Source: Nomia melanderi (taxonomy: Eukaryota > Arthropoda > Insecta > Hymenoptera > Halictidae). From it: a stretch of DNA of 64,000 nt. Below, piece after piece: positions 12,001 to 25,060 of the stretch. Below the pieces are notes generated by a model, which saw only the letters and a program-made list of their open reading frames with translations, did not search any database and was not told the DNA's origin. The DNA is taken from NCBI RefSeq assembly GCF_051020985.1, contig NW_027475144.1, positions 1,488,001 through 1,552,000 of the forward strand, given 5' to 3'. Every line of letters starts with the position of its first letter. Position 1 is the stretch's first letter. The position numbers and the translations under genes were made by a program.

Positions 12001-14450
12001 TGATATCTCGGGTGCTATTAGAGATAGCGCAATAAACCAAAGTGAATTATCTGCAGGAGGCACTGGCGCATGAATCTGTGCAGCGGGAACGACCTCGCAC
12101 CACCAGGGGCCGTGAAAACCACGGTCTCACGGGGTCGGACACTCAGGGTCAGGGAAAAATCCAGTATATATCTGGTGATATCTCGGGTGCTATTAGAGAT
12201 AGCGCAATAAACCAAAGTGAATTATCTGCAGGAGGCCCTGCCGCATGAATCTGTGGAGCGGGAACGACCTCGGACCACCAGGGGCCGAGAAAATCACAGT
12301 CTCATGGGGCCGGACAGTCTGGGTCAGGGAGAAATCCTATATATATCTGGTGATATCTCGGGTGCTATTAGAGATAGCGCAATAAATCAAAGTAAATTAT
12401 CTGCAGGGGGCCCTGGCGCATGAATCTGTGCAGCGGGAACGACATCGGACCACCAGGGGCGGAGAAAACCACAGTCTCATGGGGCCCGACACTCAGGGTC
12501 AGGGTAAAATCCAATATATATCTGGTGATATCTCGGGTGCTATTAGAGATAGCGCAATAAACCAAAGTGAATTATCTGCAGGAGGCCCTGGCGCATGAAT
12601 CTGTGCAGCGGGGACGACCTCGGACCACCACGGGCCGAGAAAACGACCGTCTCATGGGGCCGGACACTCAGGGTCAGGGTAAAATCCAATATATATCTGG
12701 TGATATCTCGGGTGCTATTACAGATAGTGCAATAAATCAAAGTGCATTGTCTGTAGGAGGCCCTGGCGCATGAATCTGGGCAGCGGGAACGTCCTGGGAC
12801 CTCCAGGGGCCGAGACAAGCACCGTCTCATGGGGCCGGACACTCGGGGTCAGGGTAAAATCCAATATATATCTGGTGATATCTCGGGTGCTATTACAGAT
12901 AGCGCAATAAATCAAAGTGCATTGTCTGTAGGAGGCCCTGGCGCATGAATCCGTGCAGCGGGAACGACCTCGGACCACCAGAGGCCGAAAAAACCACAGT
13001 CTCATGGGGCCGGAAAGTCAGGGACAGGGTAAAATCCAATATATATCTGGTGATATCTCGGGTGCTATTAGAGATAGCGCAATAAACCAAAGTGCATTGT
13101 CCGTAGGAGGCCCTGGCGCATGAATGTGTGCAGCGGGAACGTCCTCGGACCTCCAGGGGCCGAGACAACGACCGTCTCATGGGGCCGGACACTCAGGGTC
13201 AGGGTCAAATCCAATATATATCTGGTGATATCTCGGGTGCTATTACAGATAGCGCAATAAATCAAAGTGCATTGTCTGTAGGAGGCCCTGGCGCATGAAC
13301 CTGTGCAGCGGCAACGACCTCGGACCACCAGGGGCCGAGAAAACGACCGTCTCATGGGGCCGGACACTCAGGGTCAGGGGAAAATCCAATATATATCTGG
13401 TGATATCTCGGGTGCTATTAGAGATAGCGCAATAAACCAAAGTGAATTATCTGCAGGAGGCCCTGGCGCATGAATCTGTACAGCGGGAACGACCTCGGAC
13501 CACCACGGGCCGAGAAAACGACCGTCTCATGGGGCCGGACACTCAGGGTCAGGGGAAAATCCAGTATATATCTGGTGATATCTCGGGTGCTATTAGAGAT
13601 AGCGCAATAAACCAAAGTGAATTATCTGCATGAGGCCCTGGCGCATGAATCTGTGCAGCGGGAACGTCCTCGGACCTCCAGGGGCCGAGACAACCACCGT
13701 CTCATGGGGCCGGGCACTCAGGGTCAGGGTAAAATCCAATATATATCTGGTGATATCTCGGGTGCTATTACAGATAGCGCAATAAATCAAAGTGCATTGT
13801 CTGTAGGAGGCCCTGGCGCATGAATCTGTGCAGCGGGAACGACATCGGGCCACCAGGGGCCGAGAAAACGACCGTCTCATGGGGCCGGACACTCAGGGTC
13901 AGGAGAAAATCCAATATATATCTGGTGATATCTCGGGTGCTATTAGAGATAGCCCAGTAAACCAAAGTGAATTATCTGCAGGAGGCCCTGCCGCATGAAT
14001 CTGTGCAACGGGAACGACCTCGGACCACCAGGGGCCGAGAAAACCACAGTCTCATGGGGCCGGACACTCAGGGTCAGGGTCAAATCCAATATATATCTGG
14101 TGATATCTCGGGTGCTATTACAGATAGCGCAATAAATCAAAGTGCATTGTCTGTAGGAGACCCTGGCGCATGAATCTGTGCAGCGGGAACGACCTCGGAC
14201 CACCAGGGGCCGAAAAAACCACAGTCTCAACGGGCCGGACGCTCAGGGTCAGGGGAAAATCCAATATATATCTGGTGATATCTCGGGTGCTATTACAGAT
14301 AGCGCAATAAATCAAAGTGCATTGTCTGTAGGAGACCCTGGCGCATGAATCTGTGCAGCGGGATCGACCTCGGACCACTAGGGGCCGAAAAAACCACAGT
14401 CTCAACGGGCCGGACGCTCAGGGTCAGTGAAAAATCCAATATATATCTGG
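12001..14450 (+). repeat. Fourteen-monomer block, 5,950-bp partner of 17951-20400
   Basis: About 2,450 bp recur 34 monomers downstream. Shared rare forms include GGGGCGGAGAAAACC and GGGGCCCGACACTC. Three differences were noticed by eye: ATTGTCTGTA/AATGTCTGTA, GACATCGGGC/GACCTCGGGC and TATTACAG/TATTTCAG. Confidence 0.9.
12110..12124 (+). other. CCGTG..CACGG dyad variant, copy 3
   Basis: Same variant, 7,175 bp after copy 2. Confidence 0.85.
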
Positions 14451-14863
14451 TGATATCTCGGGTGATATTACAGATAGCCCAATAAATCAAAGTGCATTGT
14501 CTGTAGGAGCCCCTGGCGCATGAATCTGTGCAGCAGGAACGACCTCGGACCACCAGGGGCCGAGACAACCACCGTCTCATGGGGCCGGCCACTCAGGGTC
14601 AGGGGAAAATCCAATATTTATCTGGTGATATCTCGGGTGCTATTAGAGATAGCGCAATAAACCAAAGTGAATTATCTGCAGGAGGCACTGGCGCATGAAT
14701 CTGTGCAGCGGGAACGACCTCGCACCACCAGGGGCCGTGAAAACCACGGTCTCACGGGGTCGGACACTCAGGGTCAGGGAAAAATCCAGTATATATCTGG
14801 TGATATCTCGGGTGCTATTAGAGATAGCGCAATAAACCAAAGTGAATTATCTGCAGGAGGCCC
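13431..14863 (+). repeat. 1,750-bp-spaced duplication, copy 1
   Basis: It matches 15181-16613 (offset 10 monomers) with no difference noticed, including the private GAACGACATCGGGCC variant. The match ends where this copy has CCCTGCCGCA and the other has CCCTGGCGCA. Confidence 0.9.
14735..14749 (+). other. CCGTG..CACGG dyad variant, copy 4
   Basis: Same variant, inside the first unit of the 1,750-bp duplication. Confidence 0.85.
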
Positions 14864-15180
14864 TGCCGCATGAATCTGTGGAGCGGGAACGACCTCGGAC
14901 CACCAGGGGCCGAGAAAATCACAGTCTCATGGGGCCGGACAGTCTGGGTCAGGGAGAAATCCTATATATATCTGGTGATATCTCGGGTGCTAATAGAGAT
15001 AGCGCAATAAACCAAAGTGAATTATCTGCAGGAGGCCCTGGCGCATGAATCTGTGCAGCGGGAACGTCCTCGGACCTCCAGGGGCCGAGACAACCACCGT
15101 CTCATGGGGCCGGGCACTCAGGGTCAGGGTAAAATCCAATATATATCTGGTGATATCTCGGGTGCTAATAGAGATAGCGC

Positions 15181-16613
15181 AATAAACCAAAGTGAATTAT
15201 CTGCAGGAGGCCCTGGCGCATGAATCTGTACAGCGGGAACGACCTCGGACCACCACGGGCCGAGAAAACGACCGTCTCATGGGGCCGGACACTCAGGGTC
15301 AGGGGAAAATCCAGTATATATCTGGTGATATCTCGGGTGCTATTAGAGATAGCGCAATAAACCAAAGTGAATTATCTGCATGAGGCCCTGGCGCATGAAT
15401 CTGTGCAGCGGGAACGTCCTCGGACCTCCAGGGGCCGAGACAACCACCGTCTCATGGGGCCGGGCACTCAGGGTCAGGGTAAAATCCAATATATATCTGG
15501 TGATATCTCGGGTGCTATTACAGATAGCGCAATAAATCAAAGTGCATTGTCTGTAGGAGGCCCTGGCGCATGAATCTGTGCAGCGGGAACGACATCGGGC
15601 CACCAGGGGCCGAGAAAACGACCGTCTCATGGGGCCGGACACTCAGGGTCAGGAGAAAATCCAATATATATCTGGTGATATCTCGGGTGCTATTAGAGAT
15701 AGCCCAGTAAACCAAAGTGAATTATCTGCAGGAGGCCCTGCCGCATGAATCTGTGCAACGGGAACGACCTCGGACCACCAGGGGCCGAGAAAACCACAGT
15801 CTCATGGGGCCGGACACTCAGGGTCAGGGTCAAATCCAATATATATCTGGTGATATCTCGGGTGCTATTACAGATAGCGCAATAAATCAAAGTGCATTGT
15901 CTGTAGGAGACCCTGGCGCATGAATCTGTGCAGCGGGAACGACCTCGGACCACCAGGGGCCGAAAAAACCACAGTCTCAACGGGCCGGACGCTCAGGGTC
16001 AGGGGAAAATCCAATATATATCTGGTGATATCTCGGGTGCTATTACAGATAGCGCAATAAATCAAAGTGCATTGTCTGTAGGAGACCCTGGCGCATGAAT
16101 CTGTGCAGCGGGATCGACCTCGGACCACTAGGGGCCGAAAAAACCACAGTCTCAACGGGCCGGACGCTCAGGGTCAGTGAAAAATCCAATATATATCTGG
16201 TGATATCTCGGGTGATATTACAGATAGCCCAATAAATCAAAGTGCATTGTCTGTAGGAGCCCCTGGCGCATGAATCTGTGCAGCAGGAACGACCTCGGAC
16301 CACCAGGGGCCGAGACAACCACCGTCTCATGGGGCCGGCCACTCAGGGTCAGGGGAAAATCCAATATTTATCTGGTGATATCTCGGGTGCTATTAGAGAT
16401 AGCGCAATAAACCAAAGTGAATTATCTGCAGGAGGCACTGGCGCATGAATCTGTGCAGCGGGAACGACCTCGCACCACCAGGGGCCGTGAAAACCACGGT
16501 CTCACGGGGTCGGACACTCAGGGTCAGGGAAAAATCCAGTATATATCTGGTGATATCTCGGGTGCTATTAGAGATAGCGCAATAAACCAAAGTGAATTAT
16601 CTGCAGGAGGCCC
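15181..16613 (+). repeat. 1,750-bp-spaced duplication, copy 2
   Basis: This is the second copy. Between the two copies, near 14,990 and 15,165, are two monomers with the rare GGTGCTAATAGAGATAG form, which therefore lie at the junction of the duplication. Confidence 0.9.
16485..16499 (+). other. CCGTG..CACGG dyad variant, copy 5
   Basis: Same variant, 1,750 bp after copy 4. Confidence 0.85.
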
Positions 16614-17950
16614 TGGCGCATGAATCTGTGCAGCGGGGACGACCTCGGCCCACCACGGGCCGAGAAAACGACCGTCTCATGGGGCCGGACACTCAGGGTC
16701 AGGGTAAAATCCAATATATATCTGGTGATATCTCGGGTGCTATTACAGATAGTGCAATAAATCAAAGTGCATTGTCTGTAGGAGGCCCTGGCGCATGAAT
16801 CTGGGCAGCGGGAACGTCCTGGGACCTCCAGGGGCCGAGACAAGCACCGTCTCATGGGGCCGGACACTCGGGGTCAGGGTAAAATCCAATATATATCTGG
16901 TGATATCTCGGGTGCTATTACAGATAGCGCAATAAATCAAAGTGCATTGTCTGTAGGAGGCCCTGGCGCATGAATGTGTGCAGCGGGAACGTCCTCGGAC
17001 CTCCAGGGGCCGAGACAACGACCGTCTCATGGGGCCGGACACTCAGGGTCAGGGTCAAATCCAATATATATCTGGTGATATCTCGGGTGCTATTACAGAT
17101 AGCGCAATAAATCAAAGTGCATTGTCTGTAGGAGGCCCTGGCGCATGAACCTGTGCAGCGGCAACGACCTCGGACCACCAGGGGCCGAGAAAACGACCGT
17201 CTCATGGGGCCGGACACTCAGGGTCAGGGGAAAATCCAATATATATCTGGTGATATCTCGGGTGCTATTAGAGATAGCGCAATAAACCAAAGTGAATTAT
17301 CTGCAGGAGGCCCTGGCGCATGAATCTGTACAGCGGGAACGACCTCGGACCACCACGGGCCGAGAAAACGACCGTCTCATGGGGCCGGACACTCAGGGTC
17401 AGGGGAAAATCCAGTATATATCTGGTGATATCTCGGGTGCTATTAGAGATAGCGCAATAAACCAAAGTGAATTATCTGCATGAGGCCCTGGCGCATGAAT
17501 CTGTGCAGCGGGAACGTCCTCGGACCTCCAGGGGCCGAGACAACCACCGTCTCATGGGGCCGGGCACTCAGGGTCAGGGTAAAATCCAATATATATCTGG
17601 TGATATCTCGGGTGCTATTAGAGATAGCGCAATAAACCAAAGTGAATTATCTGCAGGAGGCCCTGGCGCATGAATCTGGGCAGCGGGAACGTCCTCGGAC
17701 CTCCAGGGGCCGAGACAAGCACCGTCTCATGGGGCCGGACACTCAGGGTCAGGGTAAAATCCAATATATATCTGGTGATATCTCGGGTGCTATTACAGAT
17801 AGCGCAATAAATCAAAGTGCATTGTCTGTAGGAGGCCCTGGCGCATGAATCCGTGCAGCAGGAACGACCTCGGACCACCAGAGGCCGAAAAAACCACAGT
17901 CTCATGGGGCCGGACAGTCAGGGACAGGGTAAAATCCAATATATATCTGG

Positions 17951-20400
17951 TGATATCTCGGGTGCTATTAGAGATAGCGCAATAAACCAAAGTGAATTAT
18001 CTGCAGGAGGCACTGGCGCATGAATCTGTGCAGCGGGAACGACCTCGCACCACCAGGGGCCGTGAAAACCACGGTCTCACGGGGTCGGACACTCAGGGTC
18101 AGGGAAAAATCCAGTATATATCTGGTGATATCTCGGGTGCTATTAGAGATAGCGCAATAAACCAAAGTGAATTATCTGCAGGAGGCCCTGCCGCATGAAT
18201 CTGTGGAGCGGGAACGACCTCGGACCACCAGGGGCCGAGAAAATCACAGTCTCATGGGGCCGGACAGTCTGGGTCAGGGAGAAATCCTATATATATCTGG
18301 TGATATCTCGGGTGCTATTAGAGATAGCGCAATAAATCAAAGTAAATTATCTGCAGGGGGCCCTGGCGCATGAATCTGTGCAGCGGGAACGACATCGGAC
18401 CACCAGGGGCGGAGAAAACCACAGTCTCATGGGGCCCGACACTCAGGGTCAGGGTAAAATCCAATATATATCTGGTGATATCTCGGGTGCTATTAGAGAT
18501 AGCGCAATAAACCAAAGTGAATTATCTGCAGGAGGCCCTGGCGCATGAATCTGTGCAGCGGGGACGACCTCGGACCACCACGGGCCGAGAAAACGACCGT
18601 CTCATGGGGCCGGACACTCAGGGTCAGGGTAAAATCCAATATATATCTGGTGATATCTCGGGTGCTATTACAGATAGTGCAATAAATCAAAGTGCATTGT
18701 CTGTAGGAGGCCCTGGCGCATGAATCTGGGCAGCGGGAACGTCCTGGGACCTCCAGGGGCCGAGACAAGCACCGTCTCATGGGGCCGGACACTCGGGGTC
18801 AGGGTAAAATCCAATATATATCTGGTGATATCTCGGGTGCTATTACAGATAGCGCAATAAATCAAAGTGCAATGTCTGTAGGAGGCCCTGGCGCATGAAT
18901 CCGTGCAGCGGGAACGACCTCGGACCACCAGAGGCCGAAAAAACCACAGTCTCATGGGGCCGGAAAGTCAGGGACAGGGTAAAATCCAATATATATCTGG
19001 TGATATCTCGGGTGCTATTAGAGATAGCGCAATAAACCAAAGTGCATTGTCCGTAGGAGGCCCTGGCGCATGAATGTGTGCAGCGGGAACGTCCTCGGAC
19101 CTCCAGGGGCCGAGACAACGACCGTCTCATGGGGCCGGACACTCAGGGTCAGGGTCAAATCCAATATATATCTGGTGATATCTCGGGTGCTATTACAGAT
19201 AGCGCAATAAATCAAAGTGCATTGTCTGTAGGAGGCCCTGGCGCATGAACCTGTGCAGCGGCAACGACCTCGGACCACCAGGGGCCGAGAAAACGACCGT
19301 CTCATGGGGCCGGACACTCAGGGTCAGGGGAAAATCCAATATATATCTGGTGATATCTCGGGTGCTATTAGAGATAGCGCAATAAACCAAAGTGAATTAT
19401 CTGCAGGAGGCCCTGGCGCATGAATCTGTACAGCGGGAACGACCTCGGACCACCACGGGCCGAGAAAACGACCGTCTCATGGGGCCGGACACTCAGGGTC
19501 AGGGGAAAATCCAGTATATATCTGGTGATATCTCGGGTGCTATTAGAGATAGCGCAATAAACCAAAGTGAATTATCTGCATGAGGCCCTGGCGCATGAAT
19601 CTGTGCAGCGGGAACGTCCTCGGACCTCCAGGGGCCGAGACAACCACCGTCTCATGGGGCCGGGCACTCAGGGTCAGGGTAAAATCCAATATATATCTGG
19701 TGATATCTCGGGTGCTATTACAGATAGCGCAATAAATCAAAGTGCATTGTCTGTAGGAGGCCCTGGCGCATGAATCTGTGCAGCGGGAACGACCTCGGGC
19801 CACCAGGGGCCGAGAAAACGACCGTCTCATGGGGCCGGACACTCAGGGTCAGGAGAAAATCCAATATATATCTGGTGATATCTCGGGTGCTATTAGAGAT
19901 AGCCCAGTAAACCAAAGTGAATTATCTGCAGGAGGCCCTGCCGCATGAATCTGTGCAACGGGAACGACCTCGGACCACCAGGGGCCGAGAAAACCACAGT
20001 CTCATGGGGCCGGACACTCAGGGTCAGGGTCAAATCCAATATATATCTGGTGATATCTCGGGTGCTATTACAGATAGCGCAATAAATCAAAGTGCATTGT
20101 CTGTAGGAGACCCTGGCGCATGAATCTGTGCAGCGGGAACGACCTCGGACCACCAGGGGCCGAAAAAACCACAGTCTCAACGGGCCGGACGCTCAGGGTC
20201 AGGGGAAAATCCAATATATATCTGGTGATATCTCGGGTGCTATTTCAGATAGCGCAATAAATCAAAGTGCATTGTCTGTAGGAGACCCTGGCGCATGAAT
20301 CTGTGCAGCGGGATCGACCTCGGACCACTAGGGGCCGAAAAAACCACAGTCTCAACGGGCCGGACGCTCAGGGTCAGTGAAAAATCCAATATATATCTGG
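17951..20400 (+). repeat. Fourteen-monomer block, partner of 12001-14450
   Basis: Second copy of the block, near-identical to the first. It ends at about 20,400, where it switches to the block shared with 11126 onward. Confidence 0.9.
18060..18074 (+). other. CCGTG..CACGG dyad variant, copy 6
   Basis: Same variant, at the start of the second 5,950-bp block. Confidence 0.85.
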
Positions 20401-21090
20401 TGATATCTCGGGTGATATTAGAGATAGCGCAATAAATCAAAGTGCATTGTCTGTAGGAGGCCCTGGCGCATGAATCTGTGCAGCGGGAACGTCCTCGGAC
20501 CTCCAGGGGCCGAGACAACGACCGTCTCAAGGGGCCGGACACTCAGGGTCAGGGTCAAATCCAATATATATCTGGTGATATCTCGGGTGCTATTACAGAT
20601 AGCGCAATAAATCAAAGTGCATTGTCTGCAGGAGGCCCTGGCGCATGAACCTGTGCAGCGGGAACGACCTCGGACCATCAGGGGCCGAGAAAACCACCGT
20701 CTCATGGGGCCGGACACTCAGGGTCAGGGGAAAATCCAATATATATCTGGTGATATCTCGGGTGCTATTAGAGATAGCGCAATAAACCAAAGTGAATTAC
20801 CTGCAGGAGGCACTGGCGCATGCATCTGTGCAGCGGGAACGACCTCGGACCACCAGGGGCCGAGAAAATTACAGACTTTCGGTATCCGTCACCCAAAGTC
20901 ATGTAAAAATCCAGCATATATGTGGAGCTTTCTCGGGTGCTATTAGAGATAGCGCAATAAACCAAAGTGAATTATCTGCAGGAGGCCCTGGCGCATGCAT
21001 CTGTGCAGCGGGAACGACCTCGGACCACCAGGGGCCGAGAAAACAACCGTCTCATGGGGCCGGACACTCAGGGTCAGGGAAAAATCCAAT
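20401..21090 (+). repeat. Higher-order block with left-type divergent patch, copy 3
   Basis: Third, partial copy, exactly 9,275 bp after the second. Upstream it joins a different block (17951-20400), and downstream it has one additional monomer before rejoining the shared order near 21,285. These joins look like crossover points. Confidence 0.88.
20869..20932 (+). repeat. Divergent patch, left type, copy 3
   Basis: Same patch, exactly 9,275 bp after the second. Confidence 0.93.
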
Positions 21091-21284
21091 ATATATCTGG
21101 TGATATCTTGGGTGCTATTACAGATAGCGCAATAAACCAAAGTGAATTATCTGCAGGAGGCCATGGCGCATGCATCTGTGCAGCGGTTACGACCTCCGAC
21201 CACCAGGGGCCGAGGCAACCACCGTCTCATGGGGCCGGACACTCAGGGTCAGGGAAAAATCAAATATGTATCTGGTGATATCTC

Positions 21285-22307
21285 GGGTGATATTACAGAT
21301 AGCCCAATAAATCAAAGTGCATTGTCTGTAGGAGCCCCTGGCGCATGAATCTGTGCAGCAGGAACGACCTCGGACCACCAGGGGCCGAGACAACCACCGT
21401 CTCATGGGGCCGGCCACTCAGGGTCAGGGGAAAATCCAATATTTATCTGGTGATATCTCGGGTGCTATTAGAGATAGCGCAATAAACCAAAGTGAATTAT
21501 CTGCAGGAGGCACTGGCGCATGAATCTGTGCAGCGGGAACGACCTCGCACCACCAGGGGCCGTGAATACCACGGTCTCACGGGGTCGGACACTCAGGGTC
21601 AGGGAAAAATCCAGTATATATCTGGTGATATCTCGGGTGCTATTAGAGATAGCGCAATAAACCAAAGTGAATTATCTGCAGGAGGCCCTGCCGCATGAAT
21701 CTGTGGAGCGGGAACGACCTCGGACCACCAGGGGCCGAGAAAATCACAGTCTCATGGGGCCGGACAGTCTGGGTCAGGGAGAAATCCTATATATATCTGG
21801 TGATATCTCGGGTGCTATTAGAGATAGTGCAATAAATCAAAGTGCATTGTCTGTAGGAGGCCCTGGCGCATGAATCTGTGCAGCGGGAACGTCCTCGGAC
21901 CTCCAGGGGCCGAGACAACGACCGTCTCAAGGGGCCGGACACTCAGGGTCAGGGTCAAATCCAACATATATCTGGTGATGTCTCGGGTGCTATTACAGAT
22001 AGCGCAATAAATCAAAGTGCATTGTCTGCAGGAGGCCCTGGCGCATGAATCTGTGCAGCGGGAACGACCTCGGACGTCCAGGGGCCGAGAAAACCACCGT
22101 CTCATGGGGCCGGACACTCTGGGTCAGGGGAACATCCAATATATATCTGGTGATATCTCGGGTGCTATTAGAGATAGCGCAATAAACCAAACTGAATTAT
22201 CTGCAGGAGGCTCTGGCGCATGAATCTGTGCAGCGGGAACGACCTCGGGCCACCAGGGGCCGAGAAAACCACAGTCTCGTGGGGCCGGATACTCAGGGTC
22301 AGGGGAA
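21285..22307 (+). repeat. Block shared with 4660-5682
   Basis: This is the downstream copy. After it the order follows 5.7 kb for one unit and then jumps to 6.79 kb, so five monomers present at about 5.9-6.8 kb are missing here. Confidence 0.82.
21560..21574 (+). other. CCGTG..CACGG dyad variant, copy 7
   Basis: Same arms; the loop reads AATAC in place of AAAAC, so the only change falls outside the stem. Confidence 0.85.
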
Positions 22308-22714
22308 AATCCAATATATATCTGGTGATATCTCGGGTGCTCTTACAGATAGCGCAATAAATCAAAGTGCATTGTCTGTAGGAGGCCCCGGCGCATGAAT
22401 CTGTGCAGCGGGAACGACCTCGGACGTCCAGGGGCCGAGAAAACCACAGTCTCATGGGGCCGGACACTCAGGGTCAGGGAGAAATCCTATATATATCTGG
22501 TGATATCTCGGGTGCTATTAGAGATAGCGCAATAAATCAAAGTAAATTATCTGCAGGGGGCCCTGGCGCAAGAATCTGTGAAGCGGGAACGACATCGGAC
22601 CACCAGGGGCCGAGAAAACCACAGTCTTATGGGGCCGGACACTCAGGGTCAGGGTAAAATCCAATATATATCTGGTGGTATCTCGGGTGCTATTAGAAAT
22701 AGCGCAATAAACCA

Positions 22715-24115
22715 AAGTGAATTATCTGCAGGAGGCCCTGGCGCATGAATCTGTGCAGCGCGAACGACCTCGGACCACCAGAGGCCGAGACAACCACCGT
22801 CTCATGGGGCCGGACACTCAGGGTCAGGGGAAAATCCAATATATATCTGGTGATATCTCGGGTGCTATCAGAGATAGCGCAATAAACCAGAGTGAATTAT
22901 CTGCAGGAGGCCCTGGCGCATGAATCTGTGCAGCGGGAACGACCTCGGACCACCAGGGGCCGAGAAAACGACCGTCTCATGGGGCCGGACACTCAGGGTC
23001 AGTGAAAAATCCAATATATATCTGGTGATATCTCGGGTGCTATTACAGATAGCGCAATAAATCAAAGTGCATTGTCTGTAGGAGGCCCTGGCGCATGAAT
23101 CTGTGCAGCGGGAACGACCTCGGACCACCAGGGTCCGAGAAAACCACCGTCTCATGGGGCCGCACACTCAGGGTTAGAGGAAAATCCAATATATACCTGG
23201 TGATATCTCGGGAGCTATTAGAGATAGCGCAATAAACCAAAGTGAATTATCTGCAGGAGGCCCTCGCGCATGAATGTGTGCAGCGGGAACGACCTCGGAA
23301 CACCAGGGACCGAGAAAACCACCGTCTCATGGGGCCGGACACTCAGGGTCAGTGAAAAATCCAATATATATGTGGTGATATCTCGGGTGCTATTACAGAT
23401 AGCGCAATAAATCAAAGTGCATTGTCTGTAGGAGACCCTGGCGCATGAACCTGTGCAGCGGGAACGACCTCGGACCACCAGGGGCCGAGAAAACGACCGT
23501 CTCATGGGGCCGGACGCTCAGGGTCAGTGAAAAATCCAATATATATCTGGTGATATCTCGGGTGCTATTAGAGATAGAGCAATAAACCAAAGTGAATTAT
23601 CTGCAGGAGGCCCTCGCGCATGAATCTGAGCAACGGGAACGACCTCGGACCACCAGGGGCCGAGAAAACCACAGTCTCATGGGGCCGGACACTCAGGGTC
23701 AGGGGAAAATCCAATATAGATCTGGTGATATCTCGGGTGCTATTACAGATAGCGCAATAAATCAAAGTGCATTACCTGTAGGAGGCCCTGGCGCATGTAT
23801 CTGTGCAGCGGGAACGACCTCGGACGACCAGGGGCCGAGAAAACCACAGTCTCATGGGGCCGGACACTCAGGGTCAGGGGAAAATCCAATATATATCTGG
23901 TGATATCTCGGGTGCTATTAGAGATAGCGCAATAAACCAAAGTGAATTATCTGCAGGAGGCCCTGGCGCATGAATCTGTGCAACGGGAGCGACCTCGGAC
24001 CACCAGGGGCCGAGAAAACCACAGTCTCATGGGGCCGGACACTCAGGGTCAGGGGAAAATCCAATATATATCTGGTGATATCTCGGGTGCTATTAGAGAT
24101 AGCGCAATAAATCAA
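22715..24115 (+). repeat. Eight-monomer block, partner of 6790-8190
   Basis: This downstream copy marks the right end of domain I. Its 3' end (from about 23,918) is itself reused in the 1,400-bp repeats of domain II. Confidence 0.88.
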
Positions 24116-24415
24116 AGTGCATTGTCTGTAAGAGGCCCTGGCGCATGAATCTGTGCAGCGGGAACGACCTAGGACCACCAGGGGCCGAGAAAACTACAGT
24201 CTCATGGGGCCGGACACTCAGGGTCAGGGGAAAATCCAATATATATCTGGTGATATCTCGGGTGCTATTAGAGATAGCGCAATAAACCAAGGTGAATTAT
24301 CTGCAGGAGACCCTGGCGCATGAATCTGTGCAACGGGAACGACCTCGGACCACCAGGGGCCGAGAAAACGACAGTCTCAAGGGGCCGGACACTCAGGGTC
24401 AGGGGAAAATCCAAT
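23918..24415 (+). repeat. 1,400-bp-spaced block, copy 1
   Basis: It recurs at 25318-25815 (8 monomers). Shared forms are CAACGGGAGCGACC, CTGTAAGAGGCCC and GAACGACCTAGGACC. Confidence 0.85.
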
Positions 24416-25060
24416 ATTTATCTGGTGATATCTTGGGTGCTATTACAGATAGCGCAATAAATCAAAGTGCATTGTCTGTAGGAGGCCCTGGCGCATGAAT
24501 CTGTGCAGCGGGAACGACCTCGGACCACCAGGGGCCGAGAAAACCACAGTCTCATGGGGCCGGATACTCAGGGTCAGGGGAAAATCCAATATAGATCTGG
24601 TGATATCTCGGGTGCTATTACAGATAGCGCAATAAATCAAAGTGAATTATCTGCAGGAGGCCCTGGCGCATGAATCTGTGCAAGGGGAACGACCTCGGAC
24701 CACCAGGGGCCGAAAAAACCACAGTCTCATTGGGCCGGACACTCAGGGTCAGGGAAAAATCCAATATATATCTGGTGATATCTCGGGTGCTATTACAGAT
24801 AGCGCAATAAATCAAAGTGCATTGTCTGTAGGAGGCCCTGGCGCATGAATCTGTGCAGCGGGAACGACCTCGGACCACCAGGGGCCGAGAAAACCACAGT
24901 CTCATGGGGCCGGACACTCAGGGTCAGGGGAAAATCCAATATATATCTGGTGATATCTCGGGTGCTATTAAAGATAGCGCAATAAACTAAAGCGAATTAT
25001 CTGCAGGAGGCCCTGGCGCATGAATGTGTGCAGCGGGAACGACCTCGGACCACCAGGGGC
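24393..25060 (+). repeat. 1,575-bp-spaced block, copy 1
   Basis: It recurs at 25968-26635 (9 monomers). Shared forms are CCAATATTTATCTGG, CAAGGGGAACGACC, TCTCATTGGGCCGG and AATAAACTAAAGCG. Confidence 0.83.

Larger units (their letters stand above)
12883..15000 (+). repeat. Higher-order block, partner of 3083-5200
   Basis: This copy overlaps both the 5,950-bp duplication and the 1,750-bp tandem duplication, so its monomers have been copied at least three times. It carries GAACGACATCGGGCC where 3083-5200 has GAACGACCTCGGGCC. Confidence 0.88.
1..24100 (+). repeat. Array domain I: long nested higher-order repeats
   Basis: This part is a mosaic of kilobase-scale blocks that recur at offsets of 8,400, 8,750, 9,275, 9,800, 5,950, 1,750, 16,625 and 15,925 bp, all whole multiples of 175. 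Typical local variants are the linked GTCC/CTCC/GAGACAA forms, the CCGTG..CACGG dyad variant (seven copies, found only here) and the left-type divergent patch (three copies). Several block pairs are identical or nearly so, which implies recent unequal exchange or conversion. No gene or unique DNA is present. The right boundary is approximate: blocks resembling 6.6-8.2 kb still continue at 22.7-24.1 kb. Confidence 0.85.
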
